Assembly (NCBI GenBank): GCA_023954715.1
Contig: JAGSHD010000004.1
Span: 270,356 to 334,355, forward strand
Length of the DNA: 64,000 nt
Source of the DNA: Candidatus Cloacimonadota bacterium
GTDB lineage: Bacteria; Muiribacteriota; UBA6191
Direction of reading: 5' to 3'
Part shown: positions 8,716 through 16,959 of the stretch, in pieces
How positions within the stretch are numbered: the stretch's first letter is position 1
Layout of the letters: every line of letters starts with the position of its first letter
The notes under the pieces: generated by a model
The model's input: the letters and a program-made list of their open reading frames with translations, nothing else
Told to the model about the DNA's origin: nothing
Database searches by the model: none
Position numbers and translations under genes: made by a program

Positions 8716-9051
8716 TTTCTATCCTTAATTAAAAAATAGTTTTAAACACATAGCTGATAAATCAGCAAAGCTCGTTAACTAAAATATTTGATATTTATTG
8801 GTGTCACAAATGCAAAATCATAACAATTTTGATATTTGTAATTAGGGACAAAAAATACCATTTTTGAGGAAAGTTTGTAAAGCTAAGTCGACAAAATAAG
8901 ATAATTATTTCTATTATTTTTTTCGACAAACCCTTAGCGATAGATTACGCCCTAATTATTATAAACAAAACCTATCTTTAATCACACCTAAGAATGCAAA
9001 AAAAACTCCTCTAAAAAGAGGAGTTTTTTATAATTTAAATCAATCTATAGA
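8716..9051. promoter_or_regulatory. nrdA upstream region
   Basis: This 336-bp spacer holds the nrdAB leader on the minus strand and, at its far end, the terminator of the secretion operon. A perfect palindrome GCTGAT-AA-ATCAGC lies at 8753-8766, about 40 bases before the nrdA start, where an operator or a short leader hairpin could act. I looked for paired NrdR boxes and did not find a convincing pair. The start has a reasonable purine-rich site (AAGGATAGAAA before ATG). Confidence 0.4.
9001..9028 (-). terminator. Rho-independent terminator of the type II secretion operon
   Basis: AAAAACTCCTCT and AGAGGAGTTTTT form a perfect 12-bp stem around a 4-base AAAA loop, flanked by T-rich tracts on both strands. 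It sits 23 bases after the last pseudopilin stop, so it ends the leftward secretion operon. It could also work in the other direction. Confidence 0.9.
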
Positions 9052-9678
9052 TTACCAAGTCACAGGGTAATCATCATCAAGATCTAAGTTTTTTTCTGAC
9101 CAAGTAGACCAATCATCAAACAATGATCCAACATTAGCCTCATCTACATCATCTCGAATAGAATCACCTTGAACTAAAAAGTTTAATCGAAGTGCACCAC
9201 TAATTGAGTTGTACACATATCCCCCACCATTACCCGGAGGCTGATCATCAGAGGCGGCATTTTCACATGCGTTAAAATCTGCTTGATTTGCATAATAATC
9301 CTCTGTTGAAGTAACCACACAAACAAAGTTAGCCCCTTGAGCATCAGAAATTAGCTCTCCTGGAATAGCACCTTGTATATACTCTTGTCCATCCCCATGC
9401 CCTGATGAATTAGAAAGAATAGCTTCAAGAGTTGCTTCTCCACCTAAAGTTGCGCTTGTTCCTCCAGATACAGTTGGTCTTGGAAATTTAGAATGTCTAG
9501 ATCTATACATTTGAACTGCTGATTTAATAGATGAGAGATTACTTTTTGTTGTGTTATATCGCGCATCATAATCAAATCCGATGAAACTCATAGCTACTGA
9601 TACAGCTAAGATCACCAAAATCGAAATTACAATCAAAAGTTCAATTAATGTAAAACCTTTTTTATTAAATCGCTTCAT
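9052..9678 (-). CDS. Type II secretion/type IV pilin-like pseudopilin (GspG-like, enlarged)
   Basis: The N-terminus has a prepilin signal: basic leader MKRFNKKG, then FTLIELLIVIS with the conserved glutamate five residues after the cleavage point, and a hydrophobic helix. A following segment (LSSIKSAVQMYRSRHSKFP) resembles the start of the globular domain of GspG. At 208 aa it is longer than typical GspG (about 140 aa), with an acidic C-terminal half containing DDD runs that could form a calcium site. It is the last gene before the operon terminator, with a 134-bp gap from gspM. GspG is otherwise absent from the operon, so this is the likely major pseudopilin; GspH remains possible. Confidence 0.7.
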   Translation of the reverse strand: MKRFNKKGFTLIELLIVISILVILAVSVAMSFIGFDYDARYNTTKSNLSSIKSAVQMYRSRHSKFPRPTVSGGTSATLGGEATLEAILSNSSGHGDGQEYIQGAIPGELISDAQGANFVCVVTSTEDYYANQADFNACENAASDDQPPGNGGGYVYNSISGALRLNFLVQGDSIRDDVDEANVGSLFDDWSTWSEKNLDLDDDYPVTW

Positions 9679-9812
9679 TATTTTATTCCTTCTTCCAGTA
9701 TTTTTGTCTCTTCAAATGGAGACCGTCTAATAATTAGTATTTATTGTTAAATAAATGTTACCACAAATTTGATCCATATTAACAGGGAATAAGTAAGTTC
9801 TTAAATACAAAT

Positions 9813-10316
9813 TTATGACTTTTTAAATTCTATTTCATCCATTTCAATATTTAACTTTAAATACTTGACAGTTTTTTTATTTGAGCCCCTACCCTTTTTC
9901 TCTTCCACTCGTTCAAGACTTGATTTTAGAACCCTAACATTGTCAGGCAATCTTTCTAGTTTTTCGTAAAAATCCAATGCTTTACCCATTAAAATTCGCT
10001 CTAGCTGAACTACATAACGATTGGAGATATAATCTTTTTTGTCTTGGGGAGTTAAACTTCGCACACTACATTTATCTTGCCCAATCCCAGCATTAGTACA
10101 ATAGTTTGATAATCGTACTAACATGGCTACGTCATTTGTATCTCTAGCCTTTTCAGACGATAGAGTTTGCGCTACCTGAATATTTTTTTGAGTCTTTTTA
10201 AGCCCTTCATTCCAGGCTACTGATAAGTCTTGTACAAAAAATATTCCATATATAAATAGAGCACATAAACAAGTCAAAACTGATAACAATACTAAGTTTA
10301 ATGAATTTTTTAACAT
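9813..10316 (-). CDS. gspM: Type II secretion inner-membrane protein GspM-like
   Basis: This 167-aa protein has a short cytoplasmic start, one membrane helix (about residues 7-28), a coiled-coil-prone stretch and a small C-terminal domain. It follows gspL by eight bases, exactly where gspM lies in secretion operons, and its length matches. Sequence conservation in GspM is poor, so the call rests on topology and position. GspM normally pairs with the periplasmic part of GspL in the inner-membrane platform. TAGGAG lies before the ATG. Confidence 0.7.
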   Translation of the reverse strand: MLKNSLNLVLLSVLTCLCALFIYGIFFVQDLSVAWNEGLKKTQKNIQVAQTLSSEKARDTNDVAMLVRLSNYCTNAGIGQDKCSVRSLTPQDKKDYISNRYVVQLERILMGKALDFYEKLERLPDNVRVLKSSLERVEEKKGRGSNKKTVKYLKLNIEMDEIEFKKS

Positions 10317-10324
10317 TTTCGCTC

Positions 10325-11881
10325 CTATAAGTGGATTTTCTCTTCAAAGTAATACTTCAAACGATCATTGGTAGGTCGAGAGCTTACTCGCTCCACTTTT
10401 CTGGATCCTGTAATTTTTTTCAATACAGTCTCTAACTGTATTAAATCTTTGGCAGCGGGCACGGTCCCTCTAAATGTAATACTAGCTTTGGACTCTTCGT
10501 TGACTAAAAAAACACTGTTTAATTTTACATCCAAATTTTTTACAGAAGAGGAAACTTCTTGAATAGCCCACATGGGTGATATTTCAGAGTCAGCAAATCT
10601 GCCCAATAGCTTTTTTCTTTCTAAAATCTTTTTTTGCAATGCAGCTAGCGACTTAAAGGACTTGTTGTTGTTCATTATTTTTTTAGTTTCTGACTGATAT
10701 TTAGCATCCAAGGAAATTTGCTTATAATAAACTAAACCTAACTCAACCCCGCTCAAGCAAAGATAAATAAATAAGGACACACAAATCGTTCCTAAATGCC
10801 AAATCCACTGTCTTTGAGTATAAGAGTCAAAATGTAAAAAACGATCATTAAAGTTGTGCTTTAGTTTGCCTATACCTAAACCTCTTAAAGCCAATCCAAT
10901 TGCTATGGAGTACAATAATGGAGAAGTGGGTGCCTCATCATCAAGAATTAAACCTCTTACCGGGTTTGAATCCACCACAGGCAGATCAAGCATTTGATTT
11001 AAATACTCTTTTAAACCAATCAAGGTCGAGCCACCACCAAACAAATATACACAAGATATATCCATGTAACCCATTTTTGAATAAAATGCCCCTAAGGTTA
11101 ACTGAATCTCTCGAATCAAATGGTCTAAACTTTTGCTTAGAGCATCATCCATTTGTAAATTTTGCGAATCCTCTTCATTGTTAGAAATGCCATACACTTT
11201 TTTTAGTTCTTCTGCATCATCAAACTCTAAATTTAGTTGTTGTGCTACCGCTTGGGTAAAGTCATTCCCACCGAAAAACACAGATCTTGTATATAGAAGC
11301 TCGGTCTCGTTCATGATATTAATACCAGTAGACCTAGCCCCAATATCTATCAATAGATAAATCCCCTCTTTTTTGTTGTCTTCACTTTCGTAAAAACAAT
11401 TGAAATTGGCATACGCATCATAATCGAGTAAATATGGCTTTCTTTTAATTTTGTGGAACTCTCCAAGATACTCTTTTTTTATCTCATCTTTCACACCGAT
11501 ACACAGATACGTACTATCTTTTGACTCTTCTTCCACCTTTTCTGATGAGCTTAGTATTTTATGAAAGCGAAAGTCTCGATTGTCTGCACCTTCGGCAAAC
11601 TCATCCTCAAGTTCAAAAGGCAAAACCTGTCTAACCTTTTTCAAATCTTGAAATGGAAGATCAATCAGACGCACTGACCCTTCATAACCCTTTAAAGAAA
11701 CCACTAAACGATCATACTCTTCTTCAAGGTCCTCAAAAAAAGATGCAACTGCCTCTTCTCTTTCTTTTGGTCGATAAGGGTAATGATAAAACTTTTTAAC
11801 GCTTTCGCCCTTTAGAGAGTCTTCTAGTAAGACTGCTTTGATTGCGCTAGCACCAATATCTAATCCTAGAACTCTACTCAT
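10325..11881 (-). CDS. gspL: Type II secretion platform protein GspL (PilM-like cytoplasmic domain)
   Basis: GspL links the secretion ATPase to the inner-membrane platform. The product starts with an actin/PilM-like fold (VLGLDIGASAIKAVLLE) and has a second phosphate-binding-like motif (LLIDIGARSTGINI) and FGGGSTL. One membrane helix near residue 360 is followed by a short ferredoxin-like periplasmic part. I choose the ATG at 11879-11881, giving 518 aa. It has GAGGGG just upstream and opens directly into the conserved fold. A longer reading to 11968 adds 29 lysine-rich residues inside gspK. The chosen start overlaps the gspK stop by 8 bp. Confidence 0.85.
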   Translation of the reverse strand: MSRVLGLDIGASAIKAVLLEDSLKGESVKKFYHYPYRPKEREEAVASFFEDLEEEYDRLVVSLKGYEGSVRLIDLPFQDLKKVRQVLPFELEDEFAEGADNRDFRFHKILSSSEKVEEESKDSTYLCIGVKDEIKKEYLGEFHKIKRKPYLLDYDAYANFNCFYESEDNKKEGIYLLIDIGARSTGINIMNETELLYTRSVFFGGNDFTQAVAQQLNLEFDDAEELKKVYGISNNEEDSQNLQMDDALSKSLDHLIREIQLTLGAFYSKMGYMDISCVYLFGGGSTLIGLKEYLNQMLDLPVVDSNPVRGLILDDEAPTSPLLYSIAIGLALRGLGIGKLKHNFNDRFLHFDSYTQRQWIWHLGTICVSLFIYLCLSGVELGLVYYKQISLDAKYQSETKKIMNNNKSFKSLAALQKKILERKKLLGRFADSEISPMWAIQEVSSSVKNLDVKLNSVFLVNEESKASITFRGTVPAAKDLIQLETVLKKITGSRKVERVSSRPTNDRLKYYFEEKIHL

Positions 11882-12905
11882 AATCCCCTCGTTCTGATTC
11901 TTCTTGAGTTTTCTGTGTTTTTTCTTCGAATTCTCGTTCTTTCCATAATAAGATATCGCACGATTCATTTGATCTTTTAACGATTGCTTCTATTTCACTT
12001 TTATAATCTCCAACTATTCCTGTTGCGATGATTTTGAAATATTCACTTTTTACTTTGACCATTTTCTGTAATTCAGCAGAAAGCCCAGCTCTTGCGATGG
12101 CCGACTTAGCTTCTCCATCCGTTTCAAAAGGACGGTCTTGCAATACGAGTTCAGCCAAAGACTCTGCTTGATATTCATTTTCTTGCCTAATAAACACTTC
12201 TAACACTTCGTGTGTGACTGTGTTTAAATTAATTTTACCTGATCCATAGATGGTAAATAAATCAATTAATCTAGGGTTTCCTTTTTTTCCGAAAAGCATC
12301 TCTTTTGTAAAACCCTTGATCCATAACATCTCACCAACCGTAGCCAACTTTTGGTTATGGACTAATAATTTTTTTTCATCCTTACGATACCAAGGGCTTT
12401 CAGCACCTTCTTCTCGCTCTTCATCATCATAGTCTGTCCAATCCAAAAAAGCATGAGCTAGCTCTCTTTCAAGGCCATCGTCGATAATATCCATACCCAA
12501 TAAGTCACCTTTTCTTACTCGCTTTAAACTAAGTGATTTAAAGTATGCTGTTAATTGTTTTTCATTCATCGAATTAATATTAGGTTTACTCTCTTCATCA
12601 CTTATATTGATGGACAGAAAACCATTACCTAACGGCAAGGGGGCTAGCTGAGTCATAGAAGATAATGTATGCCAATCCTCTTCAAGATCATCCTTTTTAT
12701 TTTTATCCAATAATAAACCTGCTCGTGCAAGGTTTACGCCTGCCTTGGCTAAAGTTAGGGCTTGAATATGCTTAGCGTAGTTACCAGCATAAAACAAGTG
12801 CTCTCTTGCTTTTCTAAAAGCCATAGTGGCAAAGCTCGCTAAAGTAGATAACACTAAGAGTGTTACTAACAAACCTACACCTTTATTGCTCTTTAAAGTT
12901 TTCAT
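11874..12905 (-). CDS. gspK: Type II secretion minor pseudopilin GspK
   Basis: GspK is the large minor pseudopilin that caps the pseudopilus tip with GspI and GspJ. The 343-aa length fits. The N-terminus (KGVGLLVTLLVLSTLASF) is the atypical prepilin helix of GspK, which lacks the usual glutamate at position 5. An SAM-like helical insert follows. KINLNTVTHEVL near residue 222 is the characteristic family motif. It overlaps gspJ by 4 bp and gspL by 8 bp. Confidence 0.9.
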   Translation of the reverse strand: MKTLKSNKGVGLLVTLLVLSTLASFATMAFRKAREHLFYAGNYAKHIQALTLAKAGVNLARAGLLLDKNKKDDLEEDWHTLSSMTQLAPLPLGNGFLSINISDEESKPNINSMNEKQLTAYFKSLSLKRVRKGDLLGMDIIDDGLERELAHAFLDWTDYDDEEREEGAESPWYRKDEKKLLVHNQKLATVGEMLWIKGFTKEMLFGKKGNPRLIDLFTIYGSGKINLNTVTHEVLEVFIRQENEYQAESLAELVLQDRPFETDGEAKSAIARAGLSAELQKMVKVKSEYFKIIATGIVGDYKSEIEAIVKRSNESCDILLWKEREFEEKTQKTQEESERGDYE

Positions 12906-13621
12906 GATTTTTTATTGTCAACAGCATTCGGAAGCAAAACCAAAATCTGATGCTTGAAAGCCATCGCTTTAATCTCTTCTTCTGTATACTGATCCCGCTC
13001 ATTTACTTCTACTAGCTCAAAACTGATTCGAATGGCTCTAGGTAGCTTTTTAGCTTTTACGCTATCCCAGGAGCTCTCCCATTTTTTACCATAATATTCA
13101 AACTTCATTGACTCTAAAGACATTTTAAACTCTGTCTCATCGCCACCTTTTTCTAGCTTGTCATCAATATAAGGATCAACCCTCTTAATTAAAGCCTTAT
13201 CTCCTGAATCGAACTCATAACCAATCTCAAGGATGTCTCCCACAGCCGGCTCTTTGGTTTCATCCAAATTAATTAGAGTCGTAAAGTTGATCTCCCGCTC
13301 TTTACCAATCAGGCCAAACTTCATAATATATTTTGAGAGTTTTTTTCTCTTTGTCCCTTTTTTAGCAGCAGGAGGTGGAATGATTTCAGGAAGATAGATT
13401 CCAGTCAATTCTCTTTCAAATAGCTTGGACAACATTAATGCTTTTCTTGGAATATCAAAGCTATAATTTACCACTCGATTGGCCTTGATCGTTGTAAAAA
13501 GTGCGTTATAAACCAACTGAGTCATTACAGCAAAAATTAACGTTGTAATCATCAGTTCAATTAAAGTGAAACCACTACGATTATTTCTTTTTTTCGGAGA
13601 ACAAATAGGAATTTGTTTCAT
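12902..13621 (-). CDS. gspJ: Type II secretion minor pseudopilin GspJ
   Basis: The 239-aa product has a prepilin leader ending in RSG, followed by FTLIELMITTLIFAVM with the conserved glutamate. The remainder fits the GspJ globular domain, including the region reading ...EFKMSLESMKFEYYGKKW... late in the protein. It lies between gspI and gspK, the canonical order. The reading frame starts 41 bp inside gspI, an unusually long overlap that suggests coupled translation. A proline-rich basic insertion (PPPAAKKGTKRKK) around residue 85-97 is not typical. Confidence 0.85.
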   Translation of the reverse strand: MKQIPICSPKKRNNRSGFTLIELMITTLIFAVMTQLVYNALFTTIKANRVVNYSFDIPRKALMLSKLFERELTGIYLPEIIPPPAAKKGTKRKKLSKYIMKFGLIGKEREINFTTLINLDETKEPAVGDILEIGYEFDSGDKALIKRVDPYIDDKLEKGGDETEFKMSLESMKFEYYGKKWESSWDSVKAKKLPRAIRISFELVEVNERDQYTEEEIKAMAFKHQILVLLPNAVDNKKS

Positions 13622-14027
13622 AAGTTTGCTCCCTCCCAGCTGCGTCCCAAAATACCAAAATCTGTACCTTAAATAATCGCTCGTTATTAGATTTTGATCC
13701 AGTCAATATCTTACTCTTATTTTTCTCTTCATCTTGAGGTAAGATTTCCATTAGGTTTACTTTTTCAATGACATACTCATATCGGTAATCTTCAAAATCC
13801 TCAAACTTACCATCTTCACTTGTAACTGATATTTTGTTTTCTAGTTGAATCTCATTGATTAGGTTTCGAGCTAACTGGACAGCTGTTACCATAGTTTTTG
13901 CTTTATGAGTCATATACATTGTAGCGGAGATGTTTGGCATAACAACAGCTACAGTGCTAGCAATAATAATAATGCTAACTAAAACCTCCATCAAAGAGAA
14001 ACCCTTATGTTTTAGATTCTGATTCAA
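13581..14027 (-). CDS. gspI: Type II secretion minor pseudopilin GspI
   Basis: This 148-aa protein has a short leader ending in KG and the class III signal FSLMEVLVSIIIIASTVAVV with the glutamate at +5. The segment AVQLARNLINEIQLE matches the GspI family motif around A..LA....... GspI nucleates the tip complex with GspJ and GspK. It lies nine bases after gspF and overlaps gspJ by 41 bp. Confidence 0.88.
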   Translation of the reverse strand: MNQNLKHKGFSLMEVLVSIIIIASTVAVVMPNISATMYMTHKAKTMVTAVQLARNLINEIQLENKISVTSEDGKFEDFEDYRYEYVIEKVNLMEILPQDEEKNKSKILTGSKSNNERLFKVQILVFWDAAGREQTYETNSYLFSEKKK

Positions 14028-14036
14028 ACAAGGCTC

Positions 14037-15257
14037 CTAAGACATCTGAGTCATCTGCATCATAGGACTCAAAATAGAAACAACGATAAAACTAACGACA
14101 ATACCCATAATTAAAATAATGGCTGGCTCTAACAATGAGGTTAAGCCCATAATCGAGTTTTCAACCTCGTTATCATAGTCTCTAGCAATAGCATCTAACA
14201 TCAATTCTAGGTTACCGGATTTTTGACCCGACTCGATCATCTTTATTACAATAGGAGGAAAAACTTTGGTCGCCTTTAACGGCCCTGCTATAGACTTACC
14301 CTCACTTACTGAAGAAATCGAGTCTTCAATAGATTTTCTTAGAACTACATTCCCCATTACATCTTTTACAATATTCATTGCTTTTAAGATATCTACACCA
14401 GACCGCAACAAAACACTAAAGGTTGAAGCAAATCGTGATATACCAATTTTAGTTGTTAGACTCCCAAAAATCGGTAAATGTAACAAAACTCCATCTACCA
14501 TTTTTCTACCACTGGTAGTTTTATAGTATTGCTTTAAAACAATAAAGATAGCTAACAAAGCCAAGAAAATATGCACAATGTAATTACCAAAAAACTCTGA
14601 CCCATCAATCAAAAGACGAGTGTTCCAAGGCAACTCTTGTCCAGCACTTGTCAAAACTGATACTATGTTTGGGATCACATAAGTCATCAGAATCACTACA
14701 ACAATAATACTGGTAAAAACCATAAATAAGGGGTACATCAAAGTTGCTGTAATTTTGTTTTTTAACTTGGATTGCTCCTCCATGTACTCAGCTAGTTGGT
14801 GTAAAATAGCTGGTAGCTCTCCTGAAGCCTCTCCTGCTTTTACCAAGGATCTAAAAATATCTGAAAAGATAGCTGGATAAGCTCCTAAGCTCTCATGAAA
14901 AGTTTTACCTTCTTTAACGGATTGATCTATTTCGATGATAGCTCGGTTAAATGAAGGAGATGTAATTTGCTCTGATATAGTATTTAAAGCATCATCAAGA
15001 GTAAACCCTGACTTTAACAGGGTAGATAATTGCCTAATAAAAAACACCAACTCTTTGGTTGATACACTTACTCGGTTTCCACCTACAACTTTTAAGGCGT
15101 TTTTCAGGTTTAGCTTTTTACCCTCTAGTCCAATAGATACTACGTAAAAACCCATCTTTTTGATTTCTCGTCGGGCACTACCTTCATCTGGAGCGTGAAC
15201 TTGACCCTTAGTTTCACTCCCAGCCTTATTTAAAGCTACATAATGAAAAGATGGCAT
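14037..15257 (-). CDS. gspF: Type II secretion platform protein GspF
   Basis: GspF is the polytopic inner-membrane protein on which the ATPase acts. The 406-aa protein has the N-terminal MPSFHYVALNKAGSETKG strand region, two repeated cytoplasmic GspF domains (about 70-190 and 270-395) and three membrane helices, near 168-190, 215-240 and 375-400. Motifs such as FIRQLSTLLKSG and FASTFSVLLRSGVDILKAM are diagnostic, and GE(A)SGELP and GQKSGNLE mark the two repeats. Length and position directly after gspE are standard. Confidence 0.95.
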   Translation of the reverse strand: MPSFHYVALNKAGSETKGQVHAPDEGSARREIKKMGFYVVSIGLEGKKLNLKNALKVVGGNRVSVSTKELVFFIRQLSTLLKSGFTLDDALNTISEQITSPSFNRAIIEIDQSVKEGKTFHESLGAYPAIFSDIFRSLVKAGEASGELPAILHQLAEYMEEQSKLKNKITATLMYPLFMVFTSIIVVVILMTYVIPNIVSVLTSAGQELPWNTRLLIDGSEFFGNYIVHIFLALLAIFIVLKQYYKTTSGRKMVDGVLLHLPIFGSLTTKIGISRFASTFSVLLRSGVDILKAMNIVKDVMGNVVLRKSIEDSISSVSEGKSIAGPLKATKVFPPIVIKMIESGQKSGNLELMLDAIARDYDNEVENSIMGLTSLLEPAIILIMGIVVSFIVVSILSPMMQMTQMS

Positions 15258-15267
15258 ACTAAAACTC

Positions 15268-16953
15268 CTATGATACTCTTAAAACTTCTGAGAGAGTAGT
15301 TTGACCTCGTATTACTTGGGCTATTCCATCATCTCTCAATAACAAGCCTTTTTTTCTCTTTAGAAAATAGTCATTCTTGATTTCTGTTGAACTAGCTCGT
15401 TGCCCAATCAAATCTCTGACCCCATCATCTATGGCAAGAAATTCAAATATTCCTTGTCTACCTTTGTAACCCATGTGATTACATCTCATACAACCCTTAC
15501 CTTTTAAAAACTCTCGCTTTGGATTAATGTTTAGTGTTTCTAGAGATAAGGTGTCGGGTATATAGGCTTCTTTACAATGTTCGCAGTTTACACGAACTAA
15601 TCTTTGAGCTAACACTGCTATCAAGGATGACGAAATTAAATAGGGCTCAATTTTCATATTGATCAATCTTGTAATCGCGCCTGTTGTATCATTAGTATGT
15701 AGTGTTGAAAATACTAAATGCCCTGTTTGTGATGCTTGAATAGCAATACTAGCTGTTTCAGAATCTCGAATTTCTCCTACCATAACAACATCAGGATCTT
15801 GTCTTAAAATTGATCTTAATCCTGCAGAAAAGGTAAAACCTATTTTACTCTTAACTTGAATTTGAGAGACACCCTCAAGTTGATATTCAACAGGGTCCTC
15901 AATCGTTATAATATTTTTTTCTTTAGATTTAATCGTATTAAGTACACTATATAAAGTTGTGGACTTTCCTGATCCTGTTGGACCTGTTACTAATACAATA
16001 CCATTTGGTTTGGTATACTCTGCATGAAACTCTTTTAATACTCGTTTCGGAAATCCTAAGTTTTCAACGTTTAACAAATCCACATTAGTATCTAACAAAC
16101 GCATCACAATACGTTCGCCATGACTTGTTGGTAGCACGGAAATTCTTAAATCTACTACTTTATCCCCAAGAGAAATTTTTAATCTACCATCCTGTGGCAG
16201 CCTTGTTTCTGCAATATCCAAACCAGACATAATTTTTATTCTAGAGACAATAGCGTTTTGAACAACTTTAGGAGGAGATGGTTGATCATACATAACTCCA
16301 TCAATTCTGTTTCTGATTTTGATTAAAGTCTCATAAGGCTCTATATGAATATCAGATGCTCTGTCATTTACAGCATGATAGATAATTGAATTTACAAACT
16401 TGATCACAGGAGCTTTATTTGCCATGTCTAGCAAATCTTCTGCTCCACCAAGATCATCTAAAGAGATGGCATAATCGGCATCTTCAATGTCTTTAATCGC
16501 TTGCGATGCTAAATCTTTTTGTGATCCGTAACATTCATTGATAGCTAGTTCAATCTCAGAAGTTTTAGTCAACACCGGTTTAATATTTAAGCCCAGTAAT
16601 TGTCTTAAATCATCAAACAAATGTACTTTGAGGGGATCGTTTAATGCTAAAATTAACTCATCTCCGGCTTGATAGCACGGACAAAATTGATGCTTTTTTG
16701 CAAAGTCAATAGGTATTTTGGCAATGATAGCAGAGTCAATCTCTAACTCGTCGATCTTCGGAGTCCAGGGTAGATTAAACTGCTCTGATAAGCACTCTAA
16801 AATTTGCTCTTCAGTAACCAGCTCTTGAGCTACGAGTAGCTCTCCAACACGCTCGCTAGATTTTTCTGATTTTTGCTGAGATAAAGCTATCTCTAACTGA
16901 TCTTCAGTCAAATATTCTTTCGCGACTAAAATTTGTCCTATAAACTCTCTCAT
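15268..16953 (-). CDS. gspE: Type II secretion ATPase GspE
   Basis: GspE powers pseudopilus assembly. The 561-aa protein has an N-terminal MshEN-type domain (residues 1-140), then the NTPase core: Walker A GPTGSGKSTTLY, Asp box (IEDPVEYQLEG), Walker B (VVMVGEIRDSETA) and His box (HLVFSTLHTNDT). Four cysteines in a CEHC...CMRC arrangement form the zinc-binding CM domain. It is in the standard order after gspD with six bases between. A second protein of the same family is encoded at 31765-33486, but this one belongs to the secretion operon. Confidence 0.96.
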   Translation of the reverse strand: MREFIGQILVAKEYLTEDQLEIALSQQKSEKSSERVGELLVAQELVTEEQILECLSEQFNLPWTPKIDELEIDSAIIAKIPIDFAKKHQFCPCYQAGDELILALNDPLKVHLFDDLRQLLGLNIKPVLTKTSEIELAINECYGSQKDLASQAIKDIEDADYAISLDDLGGAEDLLDMANKAPVIKFVNSIIYHAVNDRASDIHIEPYETLIKIRNRIDGVMYDQPSPPKVVQNAIVSRIKIMSGLDIAETRLPQDGRLKISLGDKVVDLRISVLPTSHGERIVMRLLDTNVDLLNVENLGFPKRVLKEFHAEYTKPNGIVLVTGPTGSGKSTTLYSVLNTIKSKEKNIITIEDPVEYQLEGVSQIQVKSKIGFTFSAGLRSILRQDPDVVMVGEIRDSETASIAIQASQTGHLVFSTLHTNDTTGAITRLINMKIEPYLISSSLIAVLAQRLVRVNCEHCKEAYIPDTLSLETLNINPKREFLKGKGCMRCNHMGYKGRQGIFEFLAIDDGVRDLIGQRASSTEIKNDYFLKRKKGLLLRDDGIAQVIRGQTTLSEVLRVS

Positions 16954-16959
16954 TTTAAC

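Noticed and set aside
8716..8900. NrdR boxes upstream of nrdA
   Set aside because: No pair of sites close to the consensus at the required spacing was found.
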